From assembly GCA_050618055.1 (NCBI GenBank), contig JBNLVK010000109.1, forward strand, positions 8,007-72,006: DNA of 64,000 nt. The letters run 5' to 3'. The notes under the pieces were generated by a model that saw only the letters and a list, made by a program, of their open reading frames with translations, was not told the origin of the DNA and did not search any database. Within the stretch, counting starts at the first letter, position 1; each line of letters begins with the position of its first letter. The DNA is from CALDCK01 sp050618055. Lineage in GTDB: Bacteria; Myxococcota_A; UBA9160; SMWR01. Below, in pieces: positions 23,585 to 31,914 of the stretch. The position numbers were made by a program, and so were the translations under genes.

Positions 23585-24832
23585 ATGCTGCATGGCTCCC
23601 TCTCCACGCCCCTTCCTGTCGTCGCCGCCGCGCTCCTGCTGCTCCTGCCCGCTCCCGCCGTGCGCGCCCAGAGCGTCTTCGTCGGACCGGAGCCCTATCT
23701 CTCTACGGCCGACACCCCGACCCTCTTCTACGCCGGGGGCAGTGCCACGGCCGTCGAGGACTTCGAGGACTGCTCGCTCGATCACGGCATCACCGAGCCC
23801 TTTGGCATCCCCATCTCGTTCGGGGGCGGGGGCGGCTGCGGAACCAGCGTCAACACCGACTCGGTCGACGCGGACGACGGCCTGATCGACGGCTCGGGCA
23901 CCATGGGGAAGTCCTGGTTCGGTCCGAACAGCATGACCTTCACCTTCGCGTCGCCGGTCACGGCTGCCGGTCTCGTCTTCACCGATGGATCCGGCGACGC
24001 GTACTTCGCGGCCTTCGGCCCGGGCAACACGCTCCTCGGGGAGATCGGGCCCTTCGTGCTCGGCGACGGATCCACCAACGGCGGCACCGCCGAGGACCGC
24101 TTCTTCGGCGTGAAGGACCCGGACGGCATCGAGTCGATCCGCATCCAGATGCCCGGCTCCGGCGGGGTCGAGGTCGACCACGTGCAGTACGGCGACCTCG
24201 CCACGCTCGCGGCCACCTGGGACGACGGCCAGGCGGTCCAGGCCAGCGGCGGCGGCCTGGACCCGGCGCTGCTGGTGGGGCTCGAGCCGCTCGGCGGCTT
24301 CGACGCCGTGGTCTCTCACCCGGACGCGCAGACCGTGGTGCTCACCTACAGCGGCCTCGACCCGAACGAGGCGCTCCAGATCAACGTGGCGAGCTACGGC
24401 CTGCCCTTCTACCCGCCCGACCCGATCAAGGTCGTCGGCGACCAGATCCAGGTGGTGTTCATGGACGGTGGCTCGATGGCGACGCTCACCATCGACATCA
24501 GCTCTTCGTCGGGCGGGTTCATCGATCCGCTGTCGGTGGTGGGCTTCAACCCGCAGCCGGAGCCGCCGGCGGCCAGCCTCTACGCCTTCAGCTCGCCGCC
24601 GACTGGCGACAGCGAGGCGCTGGCCATCCAGGCGCCCCTCGGCGGCGGCAGCGGTCCGGCGGGCAGCACCCAGATCAGCCTGCGGCTCCAGGTGCTGGAC
24701 GGCGGAATGACGCCGCTGCCCGCGTCGCGCGTCCACGCGGTGGCCGTGGTGCCCCTGGCCGGGCCGCTGGCGCTGGGACTGCTGGTGACGGGGCTGGCGG
24801 CAGCGGCGGCGCGCAGGCTGCGCCGGCGGTGA
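23585..24832 (+). CDS. Secreted protein with VPL-type C-terminal sorting tail
   Basis: 415 residues. Signal peptide 1-28 (ending AVRAQ). The mature region looks like a beta-sandwich, with a first domain (residues 45-200) rich in FTFASPVTAAGLVFTD-type strands. A distinctive segment GFNPQPEPPAAS occurs at about residue 320; similar NPQPEPP segments occur in other surface proteins of this kind. The C-terminus is VVPLAGPLALGLLVTGLAAA followed by RRLRRR, a motif-hydrophobic-basic tail like VPLPA/PEP-CTERM signals that exosortases process. The stop overlaps the start of the beta-helix protein (GTGA), so the two surface proteins are co-translated. Confidence 0.8.
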   Translation: MLHGSLSTPLPVVAAALLLLLPAPAVRAQSVFVGPEPYLSTADTPTLFYAGGSATAVEDFEDCSLDHGITEPFGIPISFGGGGGCGTSVNTDSVDADDGLIDGSGTMGKSWFGPNSMTFTFASPVTAAGLVFTDGSGDAYFAAFGPGNTLLGEIGPFVLGDGSTNGGTAEDRFFGVKDPDGIESIRIQMPGSGGVEVDHVQYGDLATLAATWDDGQAVQASGGGLDPALLVGLEPLGGFDAVVSHPDAQTVVLTYSGLDPNEALQINVASYGLPFYPPDPIKVVGDQIQVVFMDGGSMATLTIDISSSSGGFIDPLSVVGFNPQPEPPAASLYAFSSPPTGDSEALAIQAPLGGGSGPAGSTQISLRLQVLDGGMTPLPASRVHAVAVVPLAGPLALGLLVTGLAAAAARRLRRR

Positions 24833-27201
24833 GGGGCCGGGCCGCGTGCCCGCGCGTCGCTGTCGCGCTCCTGACGGCCGGGCTGCTGCTCGGTGCCCCC
24901 GCGACGGCGGTTTCCTTCTCCGTCAACAGCACCGGCGACCTGGGCGACAACAGCATCGGCGACGGCGACTGCTGGACGGGCGGCTGGGTGCAGATCGGCA
25001 TGTTCGGCGTGTTCGAGTGCACCCTGCGCGCGGCGATCCAGGAGACGAACGCGCTGGTCGGACACGACACGATCGGCTTCGGCAGCCCGCTCACACCCGA
25101 CGTGTTCGGGACGATCGTCATCGCACCCACCAGCGCGCTGCCCGCCATCGACGATCCGCTCACCCTCGACGGCACCAGCGCGCCGGGCTACGCCACGGCC
25201 GATCCGGACGCGGTGCCCGTGGTCGTGATCGACGGCTCGCTATCCCCGTCCTCCTTCGACCGGGGCGTCTACCTCACGTCGGGTGCCGACGGCAGCGAGG
25301 TCCACGCGCTCTCGGTGGTCGACTGGACCTGGTACGGCATCTACGTGAACTCCGCGGACGACGTGGTGCTCCAGGGCAACCACGTGGGCGTCGAGCACGG
25401 CGTCCTGGTCGGCGGCAACGGGACGGGCATCTTCACCAGCCAGTCGGCGAACAACGTCACCATCGGGCCGACGTTCAACGCGCTGGTGGGCTTCCAGGGT
25501 CGCGGCAACCTGGTGGCGGGCAGCGCGGGCGACGGCCTGCTGCTCTTCGGCCCGAACGCGAAGGTGGCGGGCAACAAGATCGGGACGGACCGCTTCGGCA
25601 ACGCCAGCGGCGCCTTCGGCAACGGAGGCTGGGGCGTGCGCGTCGACGACCTGGCCCATGGCGCGCGCATCGGTCGGGTGGAGGGCCTGGCCGGCGGCGG
25701 CGAGGCGGCGCTCGGCAACGTCATCGCCGGCAACGCCTTCGGCGGCGTGTTCCTGGACGGCACGCCCGTGAGTCCGTCGCACGTGCTGGCCAACCACATC
25801 GGCATCGGCGCCGACGGCACCACGGCGCTGGGCAACGGGACCGGCCACGGCGTCATGGTGCTGGCCGACGATTCGGTGGTCGGCGACGAGGACCTGGGCG
25901 GCAACCTGATCTCCGGCCACCAGGCGGCGGGACTGAGGATCGGCACCACCGGGCAGCCGGCGATCGACGGCGTGGAGATCGTCGGCAACACCATCGGCCT
26001 GGACGCATCCCACGCCGCGGATCGCGGCAACGGAGGCTCGGGAATCATCCTCCCCGCCGCCACGGGCGCCGCCATCCATGGCAACACGATCGGCGCCAAC
26101 GCGGTCTGCGGCGTGAACCTCCAGGGCGGGAGCTCGGGGAACGACGTCTACGACAACGACATCGGCAGCAACGCCGCCGGCGACGACTTCGGCAACGCCA
26201 CCTGCGGAATCCACGACGCGGGCACCCTGAACGCACTGGGCCTGGCCGGACAGGGCAACGTGATCGGCTTCAACGAGACGGGAATCCTCGTCGCTTCCAG
26301 CGCGGTCTTCACCTTCGTCGAGGGAAACTTCATCGGCACAGACGCGTCCGGCGCCGACCTCGGCAACGACCTGTTCGGCATCGAAGCCTTCTCCTTCGTG
26401 GCGGTCGGCGGCGTCCCGGCCGGCTCCGGCAACGTGATCGGATTCAACGGCCTGGACGGCATCTACCTCCACGCCTCCTCCGCCGGCTCCGTGATCACGG
26501 GCAACCACATCGGAACCAACCCGTCGGGCGCCGACCTGGGCAACGGGGACGCCGGCGTGACCGTCGACGGGTCGCTGGACACGAGCGTCGGGGCGAGCCG
26601 CTTCGTCACCACGCCCTCGCAGGTGCTGGATCGGCGCAACGTCATCGCCTACAACGGGTCCTCGGGGGTCGCGATCAGTGGCGCCACCGCCGCCGGGAAC
26701 ACGGTCCGCGGCAACGAGATGTTCGACAACCGCGGACTGCCGATCGACCTGGTTCCCTTCGGTCCCACGCCGAACGATCCCGGCGACTCGGACCTCGGCA
26801 CCAACGCCTACCAGAACGCACCGGAGCTGGACGCTGCGGGCACCTCCTTCGACCAGGTGCTGAACGTGCTCACCGTCGAGTACCGGGTCGACTCGCATCC
26901 CACCTTCTCACCCTACCCGCTGACCGTCGATTTCTACCGCCTGGCGAGCGACGCCGAGGAGACCCGGCAGTGGGTGGGCTCGGACAGCTACCCCCAGGCC
27001 AGCGCCGGACTTCCGCGACAGGTCGGCTTCACGCCCGAGACGCCCCTGCTGCCGAGCGACAGCATCCTCGCGGTCGCCACCGACGACGACGGCAACTCGA
27101 GCGAGGCGGGCAACGTGGTGGCGGTTCCGGAGCCCGCGGTCGGAGCGGGGCTCGCCTTCGGGACGGGTCTGCTGCTGGCACTGGCGCGGCGACGTCGCTA
27201 G
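24829..27201 (+). CDS. Parallel beta-helix surface protein with PEP-CTERM tail
   Basis: 790 residues from GTG 24829. After a signal peptide (1-27) comes FECTLRAAIQETNALVG, the CSLREAI-type segment that heads many beta-helix surface proteins. Residues 90-650 are right-handed parallel beta-helix coils with recurring N-x-IG and GN-x-IGT steps (for example GNHIGTNPSGADLGNG). A C-terminal beta domain leads to VPEPAVGAGLAFGTGLLLAL followed by ARRRR, a standard PEP-CTERM tail: the protein should be cut and anchored by an exosortase. Its TAG stop shares CTAG with the stop of the convergent STAND gene. Confidence 0.87.
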   Translation: MRGRAACPRVAVALLTAGLLLGAPATAVSFSVNSTGDLGDNSIGDGDCWTGGWVQIGMFGVFECTLRAAIQETNALVGHDTIGFGSPLTPDVFGTIVIAPTSALPAIDDPLTLDGTSAPGYATADPDAVPVVVIDGSLSPSSFDRGVYLTSGADGSEVHALSVVDWTWYGIYVNSADDVVLQGNHVGVEHGVLVGGNGTGIFTSQSANNVTIGPTFNALVGFQGRGNLVAGSAGDGLLLFGPNAKVAGNKIGTDRFGNASGAFGNGGWGVRVDDLAHGARIGRVEGLAGGGEAALGNVIAGNAFGGVFLDGTPVSPSHVLANHIGIGADGTTALGNGTGHGVMVLADDSVVGDEDLGGNLISGHQAAGLRIGTTGQPAIDGVEIVGNTIGLDASHAADRGNGGSGIILPAATGAAIHGNTIGANAVCGVNLQGGSSGNDVYDNDIGSNAAGDDFGNATCGIHDAGTLNALGLAGQGNVIGFNETGILVASSAVFTFVEGNFIGTDASGADLGNDLFGIEAFSFVAVGGVPAGSGNVIGFNGLDGIYLHASSAGSVITGNHIGTNPSGADLGNGDAGVTVDGSLDTSVGASRFVTTPSQVLDRRNVIAYNGSSGVAISGATAAGNTVRGNEMFDNRGLPIDLVPFGPTPNDPGDSDLGTNAYQNAPELDAAGTSFDQVLNVLTVEYRVDSHPTFSPYPLTVDFYRLASDAEETRQWVGSDSYPQASAGLPRQVGFTPETPLLPSDSILAVATDDDGNSSEAGNVVAVPEPAVGAGLAFGTGLLLALARRRR

Positions 27202-29204
27202 GGGAGCGATCGCTCCAGGCGGATGGTCAGCAGGCGGATCGCCTCGGTGAGCCGGCGCCGGTACTGGTCGTAGCTCAGGTGGCACGCCTCGGCCGCAGCG
27301 CGCTGATCGGGCGCGGGGTTCAGGTAGGTACGGTCGAGCACCCGGAAGAGCGTCTCCGTCTTGCCGTTGTCGCGCAGCGCCAGGCACTCGGTGCGGACCC
27401 GTTCGGACAGCTCGCCCACCGGGTCGTCGGAGGTCATGCGCGCGAGCAGCGGGTGGTCCGCCAGCCGGTCGGGGCGGTGGAGGTTGCGCAGCGCGGCACG
27501 CACCCAGGCGCCCTCGAGCGGACGCCTGCCCGACGCCGCCCCCATCCCCTCCCGGAAGCGCCGGTAGGTCGCCTCCAACCACTGGATCGCGCTCTCCTCG
27601 CTCATGTCGTGGATCGTCACCAGCGTGGGCTCGCCGCCCGCCGTGTGCCGACTGCCCGGCAGCTCGCGGTGTCCATAGAGCTCGCCGTTCGATCGCCAGG
27701 CCTCGTTGTCCGGATGGCGCGCTCCGGTCAGCGCGATGCGCGGATTCGCGGCCAGGGCGTTCACGAGCGCGACCGACCACAGCGGTCCGACCGCGGAGGG
27801 CCCGCTGCTGCTGGCGTCGTGGGTCCACATGCGAACGAGCAGTGCGCAGTCGTCGTCTCTCCAGGGACGGGCGAGGCCGCTGCGCGCCTCCCAGAAGCGC
27901 GCCACGAGCCCGTCCGCCTCGAGCCATTCCCGCGGTGGATCGTGCAGCTCCAACGACGTGAAGAAGCCGCGGATCTCGCCCTCCGAGCCGCGTGCGACCC
28001 GGGTGGCGGCGGGTTGCACCTTCCACCAGAAATCGAAGATGCGGGCGGCCTCCGATCCCTCGTTGCGCTCGACCAGGGCGCGCAGATGGGGAGCGTCTTC
28101 GGGGCGGGCCGGCTGGGCGTAGGTGGGCTCCTCGTGCCCCTCACCCTCCTCGAAGATCCGGGGCATGAACCCCGTGTAGAGGAAGAAGTGCTCCGCGAGC
28201 TGGAGCGCGTCCGGAACCTCCTGCTCGCGCAGGCGTCCGTTGTACCAGCCGACGGCCGCATCGAGCAGGCGCAGGCGCAGCTCGGGCAGGGTCTCGAGCG
28301 TGGAGCGCAGCGCGGCGCGCATGGCATCGTGGGGGAAGAGCCCGATGGGGTTCCGCTCGATGAACGAGAGATCGGCGAGCCAGCGGCAGAGCTCTTCCGC
28401 GCGGTCCGCGTCGACCCCGAGCATCGCGCCGATCGGCGGCGCGCTGGTGTGTCTCAGGAGGCAGCACGCGAACAGAGCCTCCCGTTCCAACGAATGGCTG
28501 TCGGGCGGGACCAGGTGGTCGACCAGCTCGATCAGCAGGGGAGCGAGCTGCCCGGATTCGATGCCCTGGGCGTCGTCCTCCCGCAACGCGACGTGAATCG
28601 CGTCGACCACCAGCGCCAGGAGCAGCGGCAGCCCGCGGGCGATGCGCAGCGCCTGGATCTGGTCGGCGGGGGCGACCTCGCGGCGCTCCAGATACTCGCG
28701 CGCCTCGTCGCCCGCCAGCGGCTCGAGTGCGAGGTGATCGAGCACCCCGTGCCAGCCCGGGTCGGCCCGCCAGCGCAGACCCGGCGCGCGGCGTCCGGCG
28801 ACGACCACCCGCACCTCGGTGGAGAGGCCCGGCAGGTAGTCGTCCCGGAGCCAGCTCTCGATGGCGGCCCACGCTTCGAAGGTGTCGATGCACAGGACCA
28901 GGGGCCGCTCCCCGGAAGCGAGCGCCGTGTCGCGCGTCTGGTCGAGCACGACGCGCGCCGCGGCGGGGTCGGCCGGCGCCAGCCGCGCGTCGCAGCGGGC
29001 CACCGCCCACCCGGCCCGGGCCGCCCGCGCGGCCATGGCCTGGAGCAGGCTCGTCTTGCCGATGCCCCCGGGCCCGTGCACGAACAGCACCCGCCCGGCT
29101 TCGTCGTCGGAGAGCAGGCGATCGAAGCGCGCCAGCTCGTTCCGACGTCCCACGAAGAGCCGAGCCCGGTTGTCCCGAAGCACGCTATCGAGCGTCTGCG
29201 CCAC
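27198..29204 (-). CDS. STAND-type ATPase (AAA/NB-ARC-like) with C-terminal helical module
   Basis: 668 residues from GTG 29204. N-terminal FVGRRNELARFDRLL leads to Walker A VHGPGGIGKTSLLQ and a Walker B region PLVLCIDTFEAW, as in signal-transduction ATPases that assemble on ligand binding. The middle (residues 300-560) is helical with no clear repeats. The end, YLNPAPDQRAAAEACHLSY followed by DQYRRRLTEAIRLL, resembles a small DNA-binding-like helical domain found at the end of similar ATPases. It may regulate the neighbouring surface-protein genes, but no partner is obvious. It converges with and overlaps the beta-helix gene by four bases. Confidence 0.8.
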   Translation of the reverse strand: MAQTLDSVLRDNRARLFVGRRNELARFDRLLSDDEAGRVLFVHGPGGIGKTSLLQAMAARAARAGWAVARCDARLAPADPAAARVVLDQTRDTALASGERPLVLCIDTFEAWAAIESWLRDDYLPGLSTEVRVVVAGRRAPGLRWRADPGWHGVLDHLALEPLAGDEAREYLERREVAPADQIQALRIARGLPLLLALVVDAIHVALREDDAQGIESGQLAPLLIELVDHLVPPDSHSLEREALFACCLLRHTSAPPIGAMLGVDADRAEELCRWLADLSFIERNPIGLFPHDAMRAALRSTLETLPELRLRLLDAAVGWYNGRLREQEVPDALQLAEHFFLYTGFMPRIFEEGEGHEEPTYAQPARPEDAPHLRALVERNEGSEAARIFDFWWKVQPAATRVARGSEGEIRGFFTSLELHDPPREWLEADGLVARFWEARSGLARPWRDDDCALLVRMWTHDASSSGPSAVGPLWSVALVNALAANPRIALTGARHPDNEAWRSNGELYGHRELPGSRHTAGGEPTLVTIHDMSEESAIQWLEATYRRFREGMGAASGRRPLEGAWVRAALRNLHRPDRLADHPLLARMTSDDPVGELSERVRTECLALRDNGKTETLFRVLDRTYLNPAPDQRAAAEACHLSYDQYRRRLTEAIRLLTIRLERSLP

Positions 29205-29387
29205 GTGGCCAGCTTAACTTGGGCCCTCGAGAGGCGTCACAGGCGCGACCTGGACCGAGCCCGATCGCTCGAGACCGGAGTCTACGGGGGGCAGCGCCGG
29301 CTCAGGCCCGGTGAACCGCGGGTACTTGCAGTAGTACTGGGGAAAGAGCGTCTCCGGGGGATTCGCCGGCGCAACGCCGCCATCACA

Positions 29388-31670
29388 TCACGGAGCCAGA
29401 CAAGGAATCGTCCCGGCGCAACCCAGCCCCGAGGGCCCCGGAGGCTCTACGCCGACCGCGTCCTGGAAGACGCGGAGCACATCCTGCGGGAGTACAACGG
29501 TGTCGCAGTCGTAGTCGTAGAGCCCGTTCATGGTATTGAGCGCCGCATCGGTGTCGATGTAGTCGACGAAGTCCGCGGCCCCATTGTTGTTCGTATCCGT
29601 ATCGCAAGCATTCCCGTACCCGTCCTGGTCGGCATCTTCCTGGGCGATACACGAGCCCGTGCCGACGACAGGTCCGTTGGGAAGACTGCTGCAGTTGTCC
29701 GCGAGGTCGAAGGCTCCATCCATGTCGGTATCGACGCACCCGACCGACCCCGCGCAGGGCAGCGCCGAGGGTCCCGGCTGCGCGACAGCCGCCGCGTCGG
29801 CAAGCGTACGTGACAGGTCCTGGAGATCAGCCGCGCCGTTGCAGTTCACGTCGTAGACCGGATCCGTGCTCACGCTCATCGCGGCCGCGTGCATTGCGGA
29901 CACATCGACCAGGTCTGTCGCCCCGTTGTTGTTGAAGTCGGTGTCGCAGGCGTTGCCGTAGCCATCGGCGTCGCCGTCGAGTTGATCGAAGCACGACCCG
30001 GTTCCCGCCAGCGGACCGTTCGGCAGGCTCAGGCAGTTGTCACAGAGGTCGCCCACTCCGTCCTGATCGGCGTCCTCCTGGCCCACGTCGGCGATGAGCA
30101 GGCACGTATCGCAGGCATCCCCATAGCCGTCGAGGTCCGCATCCTCCTGATCGGGGTTCGCCGTTCCCGGGCAGTTGTCGAGCAGGTCGGCGAACTCGTC
30201 GCCATCGGCGTCTTCCGCCTGGTTGCAGGCGTCGCCGACCCCGTTGCCGTCCGTGTCCTCCTGCCCCGGGTCCGCCACCGCGGGACACAGGTCGCACGCA
30301 TCGCCGACCCCGTCGAGATCGCTGTCGATCTGGCTCGGGTTGTAGGTGTCCTGGCAATTGTCCGACTCCGATCGCGCCAGGTCCGGCAATGGAACCGGGA
30401 GTTCCGGCATGCCGTCCGGCGTTCCGCCGGATCCGCCGTCGTTGAGCACATCGAAGTCGATGATGTCGACGTTCACGATGTCGCCGGCGCCCACGAGGTG
30501 ATCGCCGTCGACGCGCACCGAGCGCACGCGAACCTCGCCTCGATCGGGATCGAACACGGCGATCGCGTTCCACCCCCGGCCATAGCTCATGTTCTGGAAG
30601 TCGCGCTGGAGGAACGGCACGCTGTAGCTGCTGCTGCCGATGTTCACGCTGTGGTAGCGGTTGGCGTTCGGCCAGGAGTGCCCGTTGAAGGTGAGGAAGA
30701 CCTGGCCGTGCTGATCGACCAGGGTGTCGGTGAGCCCGGCGTTGCCGAAGAACCCCTCGTGGTTGAAGAGCACGGCCGGAACCAGGGGATTCGCGTCGAG
30801 CACGGTCTTGGGCCAGCCGGTGGAGAAGGGAAGCCCCTTGGTGAACTCGAGCCCGAGAAACAGAAAGGGATCGCCGGCGGGTGACCGGATCATTCCCACG
30901 CGGTGCCGGCCGCGCTGCGGGTCTGCGGGGCCGAGCTTGCCCGGCCCAAGCGTCCGGCTGTCCACGGGGATGCCGTTGCCCCCAAGCGACTCGGGCACGG
31001 CGTCATCGCCTCCCCCGATGTACCACTCGCCCTGGGACCAATCGCACGACGCGATGTCGAGCCCCGAGCATCGGTAGGCGGGCTCCCAGGGAACGCGACC
31101 CGCCGTGCTGGCGTCGCCCTGCCGGAACGTCGCATCGAAGCGATTCGTGGTGATGAGCGCGGCATCGGGATCGCCGCTTCCGCCGTCCCAGTCGTGGTTC
31201 CCGGGCGCCACGAGATAGCGAACCGGCCCGGAGGGGCACTGGTCGAGCACGTCGAACGCCGCGTCGATGCGGTTCCACTCGCAGTCGTTCTCGGTGCAGG
31301 AGGTGCCGCCCGAATACTGCTCGTCGTAGCTCTTGTTTCCGCGCGACACCAGGTCGCCCAGGTGGATCAGGAGCTCGATGTTCATCGTCGCGCCAGTGCT
31401 GTCTTCCAGATAGGCGCTTCGGTTGGCGCAGATCCATTCCATGACGCGCTGGAGGTGCAGGGTGCCCTCGTCGTCGAAGCTCGCATTCGCACTCTCGCCG
31501 AAGTTGTACAGCTCGTGCACGTAGAGCTGTGTGTCGGGCATGACGAAGACCGCGAAGCAGTTGTCGTTGGCACAAGGCGCCAGCGGCTGGGCTGCGGCCG
31601 GGCTCGGAGAACCCAGGATCGCTCCGCACAGAGCCAAGAGAACCGAACGAAGGGACGGGCCTGACTGCAT
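29388..31670 (-). CDS. Secreted metallophosphoesterase with thrombospondin type-3 repeats
   Basis: 760 residues. Signal peptide 1-29, then a calcineurin-like phosphoesterase domain (residues 35-390) with the metal motifs MPDTQL, HLGDLVSRGN, APGNHDWD, LFNHEGFF and FNGHSW. Residues 430-640 are Asp-rich thrombospondin-3 calcium repeats (DLDGVGDACD, DLDGYGDACD), followed by two dockerin-like or FG-repeat-like units around FNNNGATDLVDVSAM and TNNNGAADFVDY. No C-terminal anchor is seen. ATG 31670 is preferred because the signal peptide starts there and GAGG lies 7 bases upstream. Likely extracellular; substrate unknown. Confidence 0.87.
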   Translation of the reverse strand: MQSGPSLRSVLLALCGAILGSPSPAAAQPLAPCANDNCFAVFVMPDTQLYVHELYNFGESANASFDDEGTLHLQRVMEWICANRSAYLEDSTGATMNIELLIHLGDLVSRGNKSYDEQYSGGTSCTENDCEWNRIDAAFDVLDQCPSGPVRYLVAPGNHDWDGGSGDPDAALITTNRFDATFRQGDASTAGRVPWEPAYRCSGLDIASCDWSQGEWYIGGGDDAVPESLGGNGIPVDSRTLGPGKLGPADPQRGRHRVGMIRSPAGDPFLFLGLEFTKGLPFSTGWPKTVLDANPLVPAVLFNHEGFFGNAGLTDTLVDQHGQVFLTFNGHSWPNANRYHSVNIGSSSYSVPFLQRDFQNMSYGRGWNAIAVFDPDRGEVRVRSVRVDGDHLVGAGDIVNVDIIDFDVLNDGGSGGTPDGMPELPVPLPDLARSESDNCQDTYNPSQIDSDLDGVGDACDLCPAVADPGQEDTDGNGVGDACNQAEDADGDEFADLLDNCPGTANPDQEDADLDGYGDACDTCLLIADVGQEDADQDGVGDLCDNCLSLPNGPLAGTGSCFDQLDGDADGYGNACDTDFNNNGATDLVDVSAMHAAAMSVSTDPVYDVNCNGAADLQDLSRTLADAAAVAQPGPSALPCAGSVGCVDTDMDGAFDLADNCSSLPNGPVVGTGSCIAQEDADQDGYGNACDTDTNNNGAADFVDYIDTDAALNTMNGLYDYDCDTVVLPQDVLRVFQDAVGVEPPGPSGLGCAGTIPCLAP

Positions 31671-31914
31671 GGTCGCTACCTCACCGAGGAAGGGAAGTGC
31701 GCGCATCCTGCGCCTGCCGCGTGCAATCCGTCCAGACGGCAAACCCCCACACGTGTTGTTCGGGATGGACGAGCGTCCAGACGACGGCGCAGGACGAGAG
31801 CCCCCGACCACCAGGCGGGCGGGAAGCACCCGACCTGTCTTCGGCTCGAGGTCGGACGACTCGATGCCATGCCAGGCCGTCGCGAAATCGTGCGCTGGGA
31901 GGCCCGCGACCGAG

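Noticed and set aside
24846..29813. A 1655-codon open frame on the plus strand across the beta-helix and STAND genes
   Set aside because: It runs through two recognised genes on opposite strands in a third frame, is Arg/Gln/Gly-rich low complexity and has no motif.
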